From UBA11222 sp049323435 (GTDB lineage: Bacteria > Pseudomonadota > Alphaproteobacteria > UBA11222), in NCBI GenBank assembly GCA_049323435.1, contig JBMOMX010000033.1, positions 1-64,000 on the forward strand: 64,000 nt of DNA. Reading direction: 5' to 3'. Under the pieces are notes generated by a model that saw only the letters and a list, made by a program, of their open reading frames with translations, had not been told where the DNA came from and ran no database searches. Below, in pieces: positions 52,009 to 61,958 of this stretch. The position numbers and the translations under genes were made by a program. Every line of letters starts with the position of its first letter. Position 1 is the first letter of the stretch.

Positions 52009-55000
52009 CTAGGAAGGACGGGCGGCATCGTCAAGCTGTGCCTCTGATAATGGCGTCAAAAGCGGGATATCAGTCCAGATCAATGCGCAGCCTACCCGGT
52101 GATTGGGGTAAATCATGCGCAATGCCGCCCGGTATGCCGCCATTTGCCGCACATAAATGCCGGGAACGGCCTCAGGCGTCACAGGCGGCGGGCGATGGGT
52201 TTTGAAATCCACAATCAGCACTTCCTGGGCGGTAATCAGCAGCCGGTCAATCTGTCCGGAAATTGCGGTGCCAGCCCCCAAAGCAGGAACAAGTCCCGCA
52301 ACAGAAACTTCCGCACGGCTGCCGGGGCCGAACACCGGCGCAAATCCGGGAAATGCAAGCACCGCCAGGGCCTGCGCGATCATGTCCTCGCGCGCGGCCT
52401 GCGAAAGGGCAAAGGCCGGCTGCGAAAGATAACGCCGTGCCGTTGCCTCCCGCTTTTCCGGTGCAATATCGGGCAGATATTGCAGCAGAAAATGGATCAG
52501 CCGCCCACGCCTGAACCTGATTTCAGAATCAGCGCCGCCGCGCGGCGAGTTTGCCGGCATATCGTCCGCACCAAGCCGCGAGGGGGCAAGCGGGCGGTGC
52601 GGAAGCGGCTCCGGCGGCGCGTTGCGCCATGCCCAATCCGGCAGCGCAGGCGCCGGTGGCCGCGCCATAACGGGCGGCGCCTGAACCGCCTCGGCGCCGG
52701 GTGCGGCAATAAGCAGGCCCTGCTCTTTCTCTTTCTCAGACCAGCGCAGTTCTACACTTTGCGCCAGCGGTTGCAGCGCCGTTTCGATCAACCGGTACCA
52801 GCAGCCATCGGGCAGCGCGTTGCGGCCCTTATATCCGCCAATAAACAGCCAATCCTTTGCGCGTGTCATGGCGACATATAGCAGACGGCGATATTCATCC
52901 CTTTGCGCCTCCAGGGCGCGTTCACGCATCGCGGCCGTTGCGGGATCGTCATTTTCCTTGCGCACCGGCCACACGAAAAAATCTTCTCCCTCAACCGGGA
53001 TCAGCCTTGGCGCGAGTTTGCCATCCGGCATGGAACAGGTGTCGGGAAGATAGACGATGGGCGCCTCAAGCCCTTTGGCGCCATGTACCGTCATCACCCG
53101 CACCGCGCCCGCATCCTGTTCCATATCGCGCTTGATCTGGGTTTGTGAGGCGCCCAGCCAATGCAGAAAGCCCTGCAAACCAGGCGGATGCATGCGTTCA
53201 AACTGTTGCGCCAGCGACAGAAATTCATCGATTCCGTCATTGGCGTCCGCGCCCAGCCGCGCCAGTAAATTCCGCCGTCCGCCCAGCGGCCCAAGCAGAT
53301 GCGCAAAAAACTCATATGGCGGCACCGTGCCGGCTCGCGCCAGCAAATGTGTCAGCAAAGCCGCAGCGCTTTCATATGCCGCACAGGCGGTGCGGCGCGC
53401 ACGCAGCGCCTGCCACAGGGTTTGACCCTGGCGGTCATGCGCCAGATCAAACAGCTGTTCCTCGCTGACATTCGCAAACGGGCTGCGCAGCACCACCGCC
53501 AGGGTCAGATCATCCTCCGGCATCAGCACAAAATTCCCGATTGCGATCAGATCCATCACCGCGAGCTGATCCAGCAGCTGCATCCGGTCGGCGCCTGCAA
53601 CTGGAATATTCAGCAATTTCAGCTGCCGGATACATTCGTCAAAAAATTCATTCCGTGTACGAACCAGCACGATAATATCATCCGGGCGCACCTGTTTTTC
53701 AGTGGATGGCAGAACATGCCCATCGCGCAGCAGGCCGGCAATATGCCCCGCCACCCGCGCCGCCATTTTCGCGCGCGGGCTGAATCGCTGTGGCGCATCC
53801 ACTGGCGCGTCCCAGGGGCTCGGATCATCCGTCATGACATGTTCAACGGGCGGCCAGATTTCCACGCGTCCCGGCTGGCCCGTACGGCTGGCAATATGGC
53901 GCACAATGGCGTCATCCGCAGACAATCCCTTGCTTGCTTCGGGCCTGGCGAATACAGCGTCAACTGCGCCCAGCACCTCTCCGGTTGAGCGAAAAGACTT
54001 CTGAAGTGAAATATCGCGCCATAACAGACCCGCATCGCGCGCCAGCGCCGAAAAAAACTTGCGCATGGTGGCGAAAGACGCCGGATTGGCGCCCTGAAAG
54101 CTGAAAATGGACTGCTTTTCATCGCCTACTGCAAACAGAGTGCGGGGCCCCTTGTTCTGATTTTCACGGATCTCAACGCGCCCGTCGCGGCCTGAAAAAA
54201 ATTCATCGCTCAGATAGCGGATGATTTCCCATTGTTCCGGGCTGGTGTCCTGGGCCTCGTCCACCAGAATATGATCCAGCCCCTCATCCAGCTTATAATG
54301 CACCCATGCCGCGCCCGCGCTTTTCAAAACATGGCGCGTGTGATCAATGAGATCGTCATAATCCAGGGCAGAGCGGGCGCGTTTGGCGTTCTGATAAGCC
54401 CTGCGCACAGCAGCACCCGTGCGCAGGGCGGCAATGCTTGCCAGCGCCACTTTCTGCGCGCGCAATGTCTGGACAAGCGCCAGAACCCGTTGCGCCTCAT
54501 TTTCCAGAATCGGCAATGCCTGCGCATCATGTTTTTGCGCGGGCTTGGTGATGAGCGATTTTCTGGGATCGCCATCTTTGGTAAGAAAAATCAATTGATA
54601 GGCCGCGAACCCCGCCACCGCATCCGGACAGGTCAGATATTCCAGAATTCGTGACGCCCGCCCCTGATCAGCCTCCGATCCATTTTGCAGGGCGGATGCC
54701 GCACGGCGCAGGGCATCGGCGGGCAATGCATGTGCAAATTCCGCGATGATATCTTCGGCAAATTGCAATCCCGGCAGGCCAAGCCAGCGGAACAGCGCGG
54801 CCTCAAGCCTTTCCAGACTTTCATCATCGCCCTGACGCTGCTGGCGCAACATCTCATCGGCAAGACCCGTGAACACCGGCTCATCAATCAGCCGCACCAT
54901 TTGTTCCAGCGCACTGCGCAGTACGGGATCCGCGCCGGTTTGCGCATCGGCCAGCACTTGGGTGCGCGCCTGAGCGCGCAATTCAAACGCCGTGCGGTCA

Positions 55001-55449
55001 TCCAGCACTTCAAAATGCCGCACCACTCCAGCCTCCAGCGGAAAGCGGCGCAGCAGGCTTTCACAAAATGCGTGGATGGTGCGGATTTTCAGCCCGCCCG
55101 GAGTTTCCAGCGCGCGCGCAAACAGTTTACGCGCGCGGCGCAACGCCTCTGCGTCAAAGCTTCCGTGCTGCAATGCCTGTATTTCTGCAAGCAACCGGCT
55201 ATCATCATGCGTAGCCCATTCGCCCAGCCTGCGAAACAGGCGCGCTTCCATTTCCGCCGCCGCCGCCTTGGTGAATGTCACGCACAGAATGCGGCCCGGA
55301 TCAGCCCCTTCCAGCAGCAGCCGCGTCACCCGGTCGATCAGCACATGGGTTTTTCCGGTGCCTGCATTGGCGCTGACCCACACACAGGCGGCAGGATCGG
55401 CGGCTTCACGCTGCTCCAGCGAGGCCTGTTTTGCTGCCGCTATATTCAT
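52009..55449 (-). CDS. addA: AddA helicase-nuclease subunit
   Basis: The 1146-residue UvrD-type helicase has Walker A VSANAGTGKTHVLIDRV, ALDYDDLI, motif II ILVDEAQDTSPEQWEII, FAVGDEKQSIFSFQGA, VMTVHGAKGLEAPIVYLPD, and a C-terminal RecB-like nuclease motif VLIVDFKTHRPPP. AddAB processes double-strand breaks for RecA loading, replacing RecBCD in this group. The length and motifs are complete. It starts by overlapping the addB stop (ATGA). Confidence 0.97.
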   Translation of the reverse strand: MNIAAAKQASLEQREAADPAACVWVSANAGTGKTHVLIDRVTRLLLEGADPGRILCVTFTKAAAAEMEARLFRRLGEWATHDDSRLLAEIQALQHGSFDAEALRRARKLFARALETPGGLKIRTIHAFCESLLRRFPLEAGVVRHFEVLDDRTAFELRAQARTQVLADAQTGADPVLRSALEQMVRLIDEPVFTGLADEMLRQQRQGDDESLERLEAALFRWLGLPGLQFAEDIIAEFAHALPADALRRAASALQNGSEADQGRASRILEYLTCPDAVAGFAAYQLIFLTKDGDPRKSLITKPAQKHDAQALPILENEAQRVLALVQTLRAQKVALASIAALRTGAAVRRAYQNAKRARSALDYDDLIDHTRHVLKSAGAAWVHYKLDEGLDHILVDEAQDTSPEQWEIIRYLSDEFFSGRDGRVEIRENQNKGPRTLFAVGDEKQSIFSFQGANPASFATMRKFFSALARDAGLLWRDISLQKSFRSTGEVLGAVDAVFARPEASKGLSADDAIVRHIASRTGQPGRVEIWPPVEHVMTDDPSPWDAPVDAPQRFSPRAKMAARVAGHIAGLLRDGHVLPSTEKQVRPDDIIVLVRTRNEFFDECIRQLKLLNIPVAGADRMQLLDQLAVMDLIAIGNFVLMPEDDLTLAVVLRSPFANVSEEQLFDLAHDRQGQTLWQALRARRTACAAYESAAALLTHLLARAGTVPPYEFFAHLLGPLGGRRNLLARLGADANDGIDEFLSLAQQFERMHPPGLQGFLHWLGASQTQIKRDMEQDAGAVRVMTVHGAKGLEAPIVYLPDTCSMPDGKLAPRLIPVEGEDFFVWPVRKENDDPATAAMRERALEAQRDEYRRLLYVAMTRAKDWLFIGGYKGRNALPDGCWYRLIETALQPLAQSVELRWSEKEKEQGLLIAAPGAEAVQAPPVMARPPAPALPDWAWRNAPPEPLPHRPLAPSRLGADDMPANSPRGGADSEIRFRRGRLIHFLLQYLPDIAPEKREATARRYLSQPAFALSQAAREDMIAQALAVLAFPGFAPVFGPGSRAEVSVAGLVPALGAGTAISGQIDRLLITAQEVLIVDFKTHRPPPVTPEAVPGIYVRQMAAYRAALRMIYPNHRVGCALIWTDIPLLTPLSEAQLDDAARPS

Positions 55450-58436
55450 TCTTCATCCCCATTGGCGGCGCCTGACCATTCCTTGACCCGCGCCAGATGA
55501 TCATAGGGGCCGATGCCGCCCATGAACATCGGGGCGCGGCGCGAAACATAGGCCGTAGACTGATCATCAAAACTCGCAATCAGTTCGCGCAGCCCCTGCC
55601 AGGCGGTTTCGATATTTTCAATCCCGATCGGATCTTCTTTGCCGGGCTGTTCAATGCCGCGAATGCGCAATAGCGCCAGCTTCGCCACCTCCGCCGCTGC
55701 AATGCCCGTAAATCCGCCAGCCTGGGCAATGGCCCCTTCAAGCGGCAATTGCGGCGCAAAGCCCGCTTTGATCTGTTTATCACTGGGATTGTAACCCGTT
55801 TTATAGTCATAAATGGCAAGCCCGCCGCCAGCGAGACGGTCGATGCGATCCGCCGTCGCGCGTATCTTGAACGGCCCGGCAGGCGCCGTAAATTCCCGCT
55901 CTCCCTTAACCTCCAGCGCTATTGGCAAGGCGCCGGACTGACGGTTAAGCATGTCCCAGTTCAAAAACCATCCGGAAATATCATCAAAACGCGGCTTCCA
56001 GAATGCGCGCACGCCAGGGCGCGTCAGCATTGCATCAAAATGCTGGCGGCCAATGGCCCGTAAATCCGCCAGATCGTCCAGAATCAATGCCCCGGGATGG
56101 GCGCGCACAAATTTTTCCAGAATATTATGAATGACAGTGCCGCGCTCCGCCGCGCCAATTTCCGAATCCAGCGGATCAATCACCCGCAATCCCAGCACAT
56201 GGCGCGCATAAATCGCATAGGGATCGCGGATCAGAACCATAATATCGCTAACCGAAAGACTGCGCGGGCGGCGCGAAACGGGCGGCTGCGGCCGGGGTGC
56301 GCCCTGAGATGAAACGCCTGCCGGCCTGTCCAGCGCCGCCGCCCAATCCGTCCACGGAATATTTCCCGCAAGCGCAGACTGCGCGTCCATTCCCGCCAGC
56401 AGATTTTCAATGCGCAGCCACCAGCGCGATGGCGCAGCCGGGGCGCCATCCTGTTTTCGTGAACGGCTTAGAATAATTTCGGGCCCGCTGGCCGCCTGCA
56501 CAAAATCATGCGCTGACAGCCCGATACGGCGTTCAGGCGCGGGCAGGCCAAATTTTTTACGCATCGGGCGGCTTAGCCACGGATCGGCAGTGGCGGTTGC
56601 AGGCCACACGCCTTCGTTCAGGCCGCCCAGAATGACGCGATCTGCATGTTGCAGGCGTGCCTCCAGCGGGCCCCAGATAAACAGCCTGGGATGCAGGCCA
56701 TAACGCGGACGCACCGCCTGCCCTTCCAGCAGCGCGTCTAGCAAAGCCGGGTACGCTGCGGCGGGCATGCTTTCGCAAAGTTCCGCATGCTCGCGCAGAT
56801 CGGCAAAAAACCTTGCCGCCGCCTCGCCATCATCGCCGCGCCACAGCCGCGCCGCACCCGCTTCGTCCGGAGTCGCGGCAAAATTTTCCGCAGTTTCAAT
56901 AAGTGTGTCAATATAATCAGTGAACGGACAATTACCCTGCTGCGTACATGTGATCAGGGGCGCCGCGCATTGCGCCAGCCGCACGGTAAATTCATGCGCG
57001 GTTTCATCTCCCGTGGCCGCCTTCAGCCCCGCAATGCCTGGGGCCGGGCGCGGGCCGCGCAATGCCCGCAATTCAAAATCCCGCGTCACCGCGCGCCATT
57101 GCGCCGGAGCCATGCCGGCCGCCGCAAAAAAATGCTTGTTCGCAGCCAGCAGGGGAATAGGCGCAAAATCCTCCGCCAGCATTGCGGCCAGGGCGCGGAT
57201 AAAAACCAGCACCGGTGTTTGCGTCAGCGGTATGCCCGCTGAATCATCGGCTTCTATACCCCAACGGCCTAGCTCCACCGCCACACGCCGCGCCAGGCCA
57301 CGATCCGGCGTCACCAGGGCGGCGGTTTTACCGGGAGTTTCCAGAACCTCGCGCATGGCAAGCGCGATGCTTGCGGCTTCTTCACGCGGTGCGGGGGCCT
57401 CAATGCGGGAAAGCCCCTGCAACGCAGCGTCCAGATCTGGGCGCAACCGCTGCCCTGCTTCACGCCAGGCATCCGTGGTCTCCGTAGGGCGCAGCGCCTC
57501 GCGCAATAACGCTATGCGCGCGGGATTGGCGGTAAAGTGATGACCCGGCCAGCCGCGCACCGCTTCGCGCGGGACACCCAGACGCGCCAGCAGCCGCGCC
57601 AGGCCGGATTGCGGATGCCCCGGATCCGTCTCCAGCGCGCGCCAGCTTTGTTCATCCATTTCCTGATCCAGCCCCGGCAATACCACACAGCCCTGTGGCA
57701 TGCAGGAGATGACTTCCAGCAACTGCGCCGTCGCGGGCACAGAGCCGGTAGATCCCGCCGCAATGACCGATGCTGCCGGAGGCGTGTCCCGCCAGCGCAC
57801 GCCAAGCGCATGCAGCATGGCATTGCGATGCGCCGCCGGGTCCATTGCTGCTTCCTCGCGCAATATCTCAGGCCAGGAAGTGGTCAGAATTTTCAGAAAT
57901 TCCAGCGTTTCCTGCCAGTGCGCCGCAAAGCTTTCGGGCGCCAGCGCGGCAAGGGCTGCCTGCTGCAGCTGCGGCGTCAATTGTTCACTTTCGATCTGAT
58001 CCAGAAAGCGCGCCAGTTCAGCGGCCAGCCGTGCCGCAGCCGCAGGCGGATACTGCGCCGCGCGGGCCTTGCCCCAGGCGCTGATCAGCCGCATCAGCAA
58101 AAATTGCCGGCGTATAGGCGCGATGGGCGGCGCCAGATCCAGCGCGCTCGCACCCCCTATCTCAGCCCCTTCTTCGGTTGCAAAAGACAAATCATCCGCA
58201 TCGGTATCGCCCAGCGCGCGCAGTTGCGGCAGCAGCATAGCGGCGCCTCCGCTGACACGCAAAAAAGCCTCACGCACCGCGCGCACAGCCCGCCTGGTCG
58301 GCAGTAAAACTGTCAGAGCACTGAGCGTAAGCGGATCGGCGCCTGCAAATTGCGCAACTATGCCCTGCGCCAGCGCATCGGCAAACGGAACCCCGGCGGG
58401 GATTGTATAGATTTTCGGGGCTTTTCCCGCTTCCAC
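55446..58436 (-). CDS. addB: AddB helicase-nuclease subunit
   Basis: The 996-residue partner of AddA has an inactivated helicase N-terminus (VLLPTRRAVRAVREAFL, no GKT), LWGPLEARLQHADRVILGGLNEGVWP, FVQAASGPEIILSRSRKQDG, and a C-terminal nuclease core (TVIHNILEKFV, IYDYKTGYNPSDKQI). I see no cysteines in the C-terminal nuclease region, so the iron-sulfur staple of Bacillus AddB appears absent, as in the alphaproteobacterial type. The start is a GTG two bases after murU. Confidence 0.95.
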   Translation of the reverse strand: MEAGKAPKIYTIPAGVPFADALAQGIVAQFAGADPLTLSALTVLLPTRRAVRAVREAFLRVSGGAAMLLPQLRALGDTDADDLSFATEEGAEIGGASALDLAPPIAPIRRQFLLMRLISAWGKARAAQYPPAAAARLAAELARFLDQIESEQLTPQLQQAALAALAPESFAAHWQETLEFLKILTTSWPEILREEAAMDPAAHRNAMLHALGVRWRDTPPAASVIAAGSTGSVPATAQLLEVISCMPQGCVVLPGLDQEMDEQSWRALETDPGHPQSGLARLLARLGVPREAVRGWPGHHFTANPARIALLREALRPTETTDAWREAGQRLRPDLDAALQGLSRIEAPAPREEAASIALAMREVLETPGKTAALVTPDRGLARRVAVELGRWGIEADDSAGIPLTQTPVLVFIRALAAMLAEDFAPIPLLAANKHFFAAAGMAPAQWRAVTRDFELRALRGPRPAPGIAGLKAATGDETAHEFTVRLAQCAAPLITCTQQGNCPFTDYIDTLIETAENFAATPDEAGAARLWRGDDGEAAARFFADLREHAELCESMPAAAYPALLDALLEGQAVRPRYGLHPRLFIWGPLEARLQHADRVILGGLNEGVWPATATADPWLSRPMRKKFGLPAPERRIGLSAHDFVQAASGPEIILSRSRKQDGAPAAPSRWWLRIENLLAGMDAQSALAGNIPWTDWAAALDRPAGVSSQGAPRPQPPVSRRPRSLSVSDIMVLIRDPYAIYARHVLGLRVIDPLDSEIGAAERGTVIHNILEKFVRAHPGALILDDLADLRAIGRQHFDAMLTRPGVRAFWKPRFDDISGWFLNWDMLNRQSGALPIALEVKGEREFTAPAGPFKIRATADRIDRLAGGGLAIYDYKTGYNPSDKQIKAGFAPQLPLEGAIAQAGGFTGIAAAEVAKLALLRIRGIEQPGKEDPIGIENIETAWQGLRELIASFDDQSTAYVSRRAPMFMGGIGPYDHLARVKEWSGAANGDEE

Positions 58437-58438
58437 AG

Positions 58439-59158
58439 CTATGTGCTGCGAAGAAACTGTTCAGCGGCGGTTAGCGCCTCGGGCGTACCGGTATGAAACC
58501 AGTGCGCGTCCAGTTCCATGCCAAACAGACGCCCGGCCTGCTCGGCGCGGTCCCATAACTGCACAGTGGAAAATGCGCCTTGCGGACTGTCTGCAAACAG
58601 CCTGGGATGCGCAATCTGAACCCCGCAATAGGCATAGGGCGCATCGGTCTTCGCTCGATTGCGGCGCAACGCGCCATCTGAATTCATAAAATAATCGCCG
58701 GGCCCTTCAAAGCAGCTTGCATTACCGAGCGGCGCCAGCAACAGCAGCGCATCCATACGGGCGTCATCCCACAGGGCCGCCATGTCGCGCAGAACATTCC
58801 CGCCATCTTCGCGCCAGAAACTGTCGCAATTATGCACAAAAAAAGCCTGCTCTCCCAGCAGCGGCAGGGCTTTGACAACGCCGCCGCCCGGGCCAAGCAA
58901 GTGATCGCTTTCGTCGGAGTAAACAATTTCCGGCTGCTGGCGCGCGCGTAAATGATCGCGGATCATGCCGCCCAGATAATGCAGATTGATCACCACCCGT
59001 TGCACGCCGGCATCGCGCAGCCGGTCGAGCGCGTAATCAATCAACACCCGCCCAGCCAATGGCGCCAGCGGCTTTGGCCGGTCATTGGTCAGCGGGCGCA
59101 TGCGTTCGCCCAGCCCCGCGGCAAGATACATGGCTGTGTGCGGGGCTGAGCCGTTCAT
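58439..59158 (-). CDS. murU: Nucleotidyltransferase, MurU-like (MurNAc-1-P uridylyltransferase)
   Basis: This 239-residue sugar-nucleotide transferase has MYLAAGLGERMRPLTNDRPKPLAPLAGRVLIDYALDRL, VFINLHYLGGMI-like and DSDHLLGPGGGVVKALPLLG-like blocks, and HNCDSFW. The family includes MurU of the AmgK-MurU cell-wall recycling route. The position directly upstream of addB matches many alphaproteobacteria. The usual amgK partner is not next to it here. The ATG overlaps the stop of the upstream membrane gene by one base. Confidence 0.85.
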   Translation of the reverse strand: MNGSAPHTAMYLAAGLGERMRPLTNDRPKPLAPLAGRVLIDYALDRLRDAGVQRVVINLHYLGGMIRDHLRARQQPEIVYSDESDHLLGPGGGVVKALPLLGEQAFFVHNCDSFWREDGGNVLRDMAALWDDARMDALLLLAPLGNASCFEGPGDYFMNSDGALRRNRAKTDAPYAYCGVQIAHPRLFADSPQGAFSTVQLWDRAEQAGRLFGMELDAHWFHTGTPEALTAAEQFLRST

Positions 59159-59739
59159 CAGTGTGCGGCGTCACCCGCGGCGGCGGCAACGCGGGTGACG
59201 CCAATATGCGACAGCGCCGCAAGCGCGACATAGAAAATCGCCCCGCTCATATAAGGCATATAATAGATGGACACCCGATGCGCATATTCGGCCCAACTCA
59301 TGTCCGGATAGCGGCCAGAGAACAGATAGAAGCTGCCATTGGAAATCAGGAACGCTACGCTGGCGCCGGTCAGTAATGCAATTGCCAGCGGCGCGAGACT
59401 TGTCATTGTCATCGTGTGCCGGTCTGCATACCAGCGCCCGCCATACCACATGGCGGCGTAAGTGGGGATGAGGAAGCCATAGGCCGGGCTGATGCAATAA
59501 TCGCTGACGCCCATATGCTGGGTCGCCAGATAATCAATGCCGCCCGCCAGCAGCATCAGCGGCACAAGATAGACGGCACGGCGCAGATAGAAACCCGCCA
59601 GAAAAAACACCGCCAGCGACGCATCGGGCAAATGCGTGATGCTGCCAAAATGGTTAAAGCGCGTTGCCAGCATGACCCCCGCCAGCAGCGCCAGCCCGGC
59701 AAGCGGGTTTGATTTTAGAGACTGTCCAATATTCTGCAT
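59158..59739 (-). CDS. btuM: BtuM-like vitamin B12 membrane transporter
   Basis: The 193-residue membrane protein has about six spans, with FNHFGSITHLPDASLAVFFLAGFYLRR, GIDYLATQHMGVSDYCISPAYGFLIPTYAAMWYGGRWY. This resembles BtuM, an S-component-like B12 transporter of Gram-negative bacteria in which a conserved Cys (Cys80 in the Thiobacillus protein) binds cobalt. Here the candidate is C82 (SDYC). The location 22 bases after btuB under a cobalamin riboswitch supports the call. I could not run a search. Confidence 0.75.
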   Translation of the reverse strand: MQNIGQSLKSNPLAGLALLAGVMLATRFNHFGSITHLPDASLAVFFLAGFYLRRAVYLVPLMLLAGGIDYLATQHMGVSDYCISPAYGFLIPTYAAMWYGGRWYADRHTMTMTSLAPLAIALLTGASVAFLISNGSFYLFSGRYPDMSWAEYAHRVSIYYMPYMSGAIFYVALAALSHIGVTRVAAAAGDAAH

Positions 59740-59761
59740 GTTCCGGTTTCCCTGTATCCTG

Positions 59762-61609
59762 TCAATGCTGATAGGCGAGCGTCACGAAAACGCTGCGCCC
59801 TGGCTGATTAAAGAAGGCCGCTGTTTCATAGTCGCGATCCAGCAGATTTTCCGCCCGCCCCTGAATGGCCCATTTTTCCGTTACCCTGTACTGGCTGCGC
59901 AAGTCCACCGTGACATAGCGATCCAGCTCAACCCCATTGGCCAGATCGTCATAGCGTTTTCCTGCCGCCAGAACACTTGCCCCAACGCCAAAGCGCCCAA
60001 ATTCCCGGTCCAGATCAATGCGCAAGGCTTCCTCCGCCCGGCGTGGCAGCACTTTGCCGCGATTGGCCCCGGCTGAACGATTCTCCGGATCAAGAAGAGT
60101 CAGGTTAGCACGCGCTTCCCAGCCCGCCAAGAGTGCGTCGGCCTGTATTTCCAGGCCCCGGATACGGGCGTCATCCACATTGGCGGCGCGCCGGCGTACC
60201 GCGTCAAAAGAGATCAGATTGTTAAGCCGTGTTTCAAACAGATTAACGCCCCAACTTCCCCCATCGCCCAATGCATGATCGCCGCTGATGCCAATTTCAC
60301 CGCTGCGCGCCGTTTCCGGCTGTAAATTGGGGTCGCCGAAAAAGGGAAAATACAGCTCGTTGAACGTAGGCGCCTTGAAAGCCGTCCCATAAGCGGCGGT
60401 GGCCCGCAGCGCGCTGGTAAAATCAAAACCATAGGCCACATTGCCGGTGGTCTTGCCGCCAAATTGTTCATTGTCATCATGGCGCGCGCTGATCGTGGCG
60501 TTATGCCGGCCCAGGCCCGCCTGATATTGTCCAAACACGCCATAATTATCACGCGAGGTCACCGGATAGGCGGTATCGCTGGCAATCCGGTCTTTCTGAA
60601 AATCACCGCCTGCCGTCAAAATATGGCGGGGCGCCAGTGTAAAATCATTTTGCAGCGACAGCGTATCGCGTTTGCTGTCAAAACGGCTGCGTTTGACGCC
60701 ATTCAGGAAATTATCCGAATAGTCCCAGGACCGTCCGCCCGACAGTGTAGCGCGCCAGATTTCATGCGGCGCAAAACCCGCCGTGCCGCCCAGCACCTGC
60801 TGCATGTTTTCGCCTTCATTGACAAAACTGCCGTCAAAAAAACTTTCACTTTCGGCGCGCAGAAAATGCACATCAACCTCCGCGCCATTATCAAACCTCC
60901 TGCCCGCGCGCGCACTGCCCGACACGCTGCGATAGGCGTCATCATCCGGCTCATTCACGAAACACCCGGCCCGGTTAAGAATGCCGCTACAGGCGTTGGT
61001 GCCCTGGGTGTCTGTGCCGCTGGCGCTGAGATTGAACCAGCTGTTTGCCCCGCCGCCCGACAGGCCCATCGTGGCCTCGCCGGTTTCATGGCTGCCGCCG
61101 GTTACGCTGAATGATGGCGAAAGTCCGCCGCCGCCCTTGCGGGTGAAAATCTGTATGACGCCGCCGAGCGCCTCGGAACCATAAAGGCTGGAGCGCGGCC
61201 CGCGCACCACTTCGATGCGTTCGATCTGGCCTATCGGCAGATGCTCAAACGGCGATGTGCCCAGTGTTGCTGAACCAATTTTTACGCCATCCACCAGCAC
61301 CAGCACATGATCTGATTCCGTACCGCGCAGGAACAGCTGGGTTGCCCGCCCGCGCCCGCCATTATTGCTGAAATCCAGCCCCGGCAGGCCGCGCAATGCA
61401 TCCTCCACCGTGCGCGACTGGCGCTGTTCGATCTGCTTGCGTGTGACAACCGAGGTGGACGCCAGCGATTCATCCGCTGTTTGCGCCACGCGCGTTGGGG
61501 TCACGACAATACTGAGCGGCGCATCCGCCGCATGTATACTGAGTGGCGCAGAACAAAGCGACAGGCCGCACAGCAGTACGGCCCGAAAGATTCGGGAATG
61601 ACCAGACAT
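59762..61609 (-). CDS. btuB: BtuB-like TonB-dependent vitamin B12 receptor
   Basis: The 615-residue receptor has a signal peptide (ending SIHAADAP), a TonB box-like SIVVTPTRV, a plug domain (TSVVTRKQIEQRQSRTVEDALRGLPGLDF, RGTESDHVLVLVDGVKIGSA, IERIEVVRGPRSSLYGSEALGGVIQIFT) and a 22-strand-type barrel ending FVTLAYQH. BtuB imports cobalamins through the outer membrane. The ATG at 61609 has GGAG upstream. It is controlled by the upstream cobalamin riboswitch, which fixes the likely substrate. Confidence 0.95.
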   Translation of the reverse strand: MSGHSRIFRAVLLCGLSLCSAPLSIHAADAPLSIVVTPTRVAQTADESLASTSVVTRKQIEQRQSRTVEDALRGLPGLDFSNNGGRGRATQLFLRGTESDHVLVLVDGVKIGSATLGTSPFEHLPIGQIERIEVVRGPRSSLYGSEALGGVIQIFTRKGGGGLSPSFSVTGGSHETGEATMGLSGGGANSWFNLSASGTDTQGTNACSGILNRAGCFVNEPDDDAYRSVSGSARAGRRFDNGAEVDVHFLRAESESFFDGSFVNEGENMQQVLGGTAGFAPHEIWRATLSGGRSWDYSDNFLNGVKRSRFDSKRDTLSLQNDFTLAPRHILTAGGDFQKDRIASDTAYPVTSRDNYGVFGQYQAGLGRHNATISARHDDNEQFGGKTTGNVAYGFDFTSALRATAAYGTAFKAPTFNELYFPFFGDPNLQPETARSGEIGISGDHALGDGGSWGVNLFETRLNNLISFDAVRRRAANVDDARIRGLEIQADALLAGWEARANLTLLDPENRSAGANRGKVLPRRAEEALRIDLDREFGRFGVGASVLAAGKRYDDLANGVELDRYVTVDLRSQYRVTEKWAIQGRAENLLDRDYETAAFFNQPGRSVFVTLAYQH

Positions 61610-61686
61610 ATTTTCTCCTCCGCGCCCGCCGCGCGATTGCAAGTTTCAAAATTAGCGGCAGGGAGGAATAATACGCAGGCCACGCA

Positions 61687-61700
61687 CAGGCCGAAGCCTG
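61687..61700 (-). promoter_or_regulatory. UUCG-capped hairpin in btuB leader
   Basis: Read leftward, CAGGC and GCCTG enclose a TTCG tetraloop between the riboswitch and the btuB start. It may be part of the expression platform. No U run follows, so control by ribosome access is more likely than intrinsic termination. Confidence 0.4.
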
Positions 61701-61740
61701 ACAAGACTGCGGCAAAGCCCTCCGCTTCGCCATCTCTCAA

Positions 61741-61935
61741 TGCAAATGGCCGGTCTCCGGACTCGCGAGCGGGAGAGGTAATCCTCTCCGGAGCGGCGCC
61801 TTCCCACACCAGAATGGTGCAGTGGCGTGATGCCGCCTTGTCAACTCGCTTACCGTTGCGGGGGCAGTGCCGGAATTGCGTTGTCTATTGTTTGACGTGG
61901 CGCACCGGCTTCCCGTTTCATCCCGGATTAAGGGG
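61741..61935 (-). promoter_or_regulatory. Cobalamin riboswitch
   Basis: Read leftward the region holds, in order, ACGGGAAGCCGGTGCG, the core TGCCCCCGCAACGGTAAG, GCCACTG, GGGAAGGCGCC, and the closing GTCCGGAGACCGGCC. These are the conserved pieces of the AdoCbl riboswitch in their usual order and spacing. It lies about 130 bases before btuB. Bound cobalamin should lower expression of the downstream genes. Confidence 0.96.
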
Positions 61936-61958
61936 ACACCAGAAGCGTGAGTGGGGCG

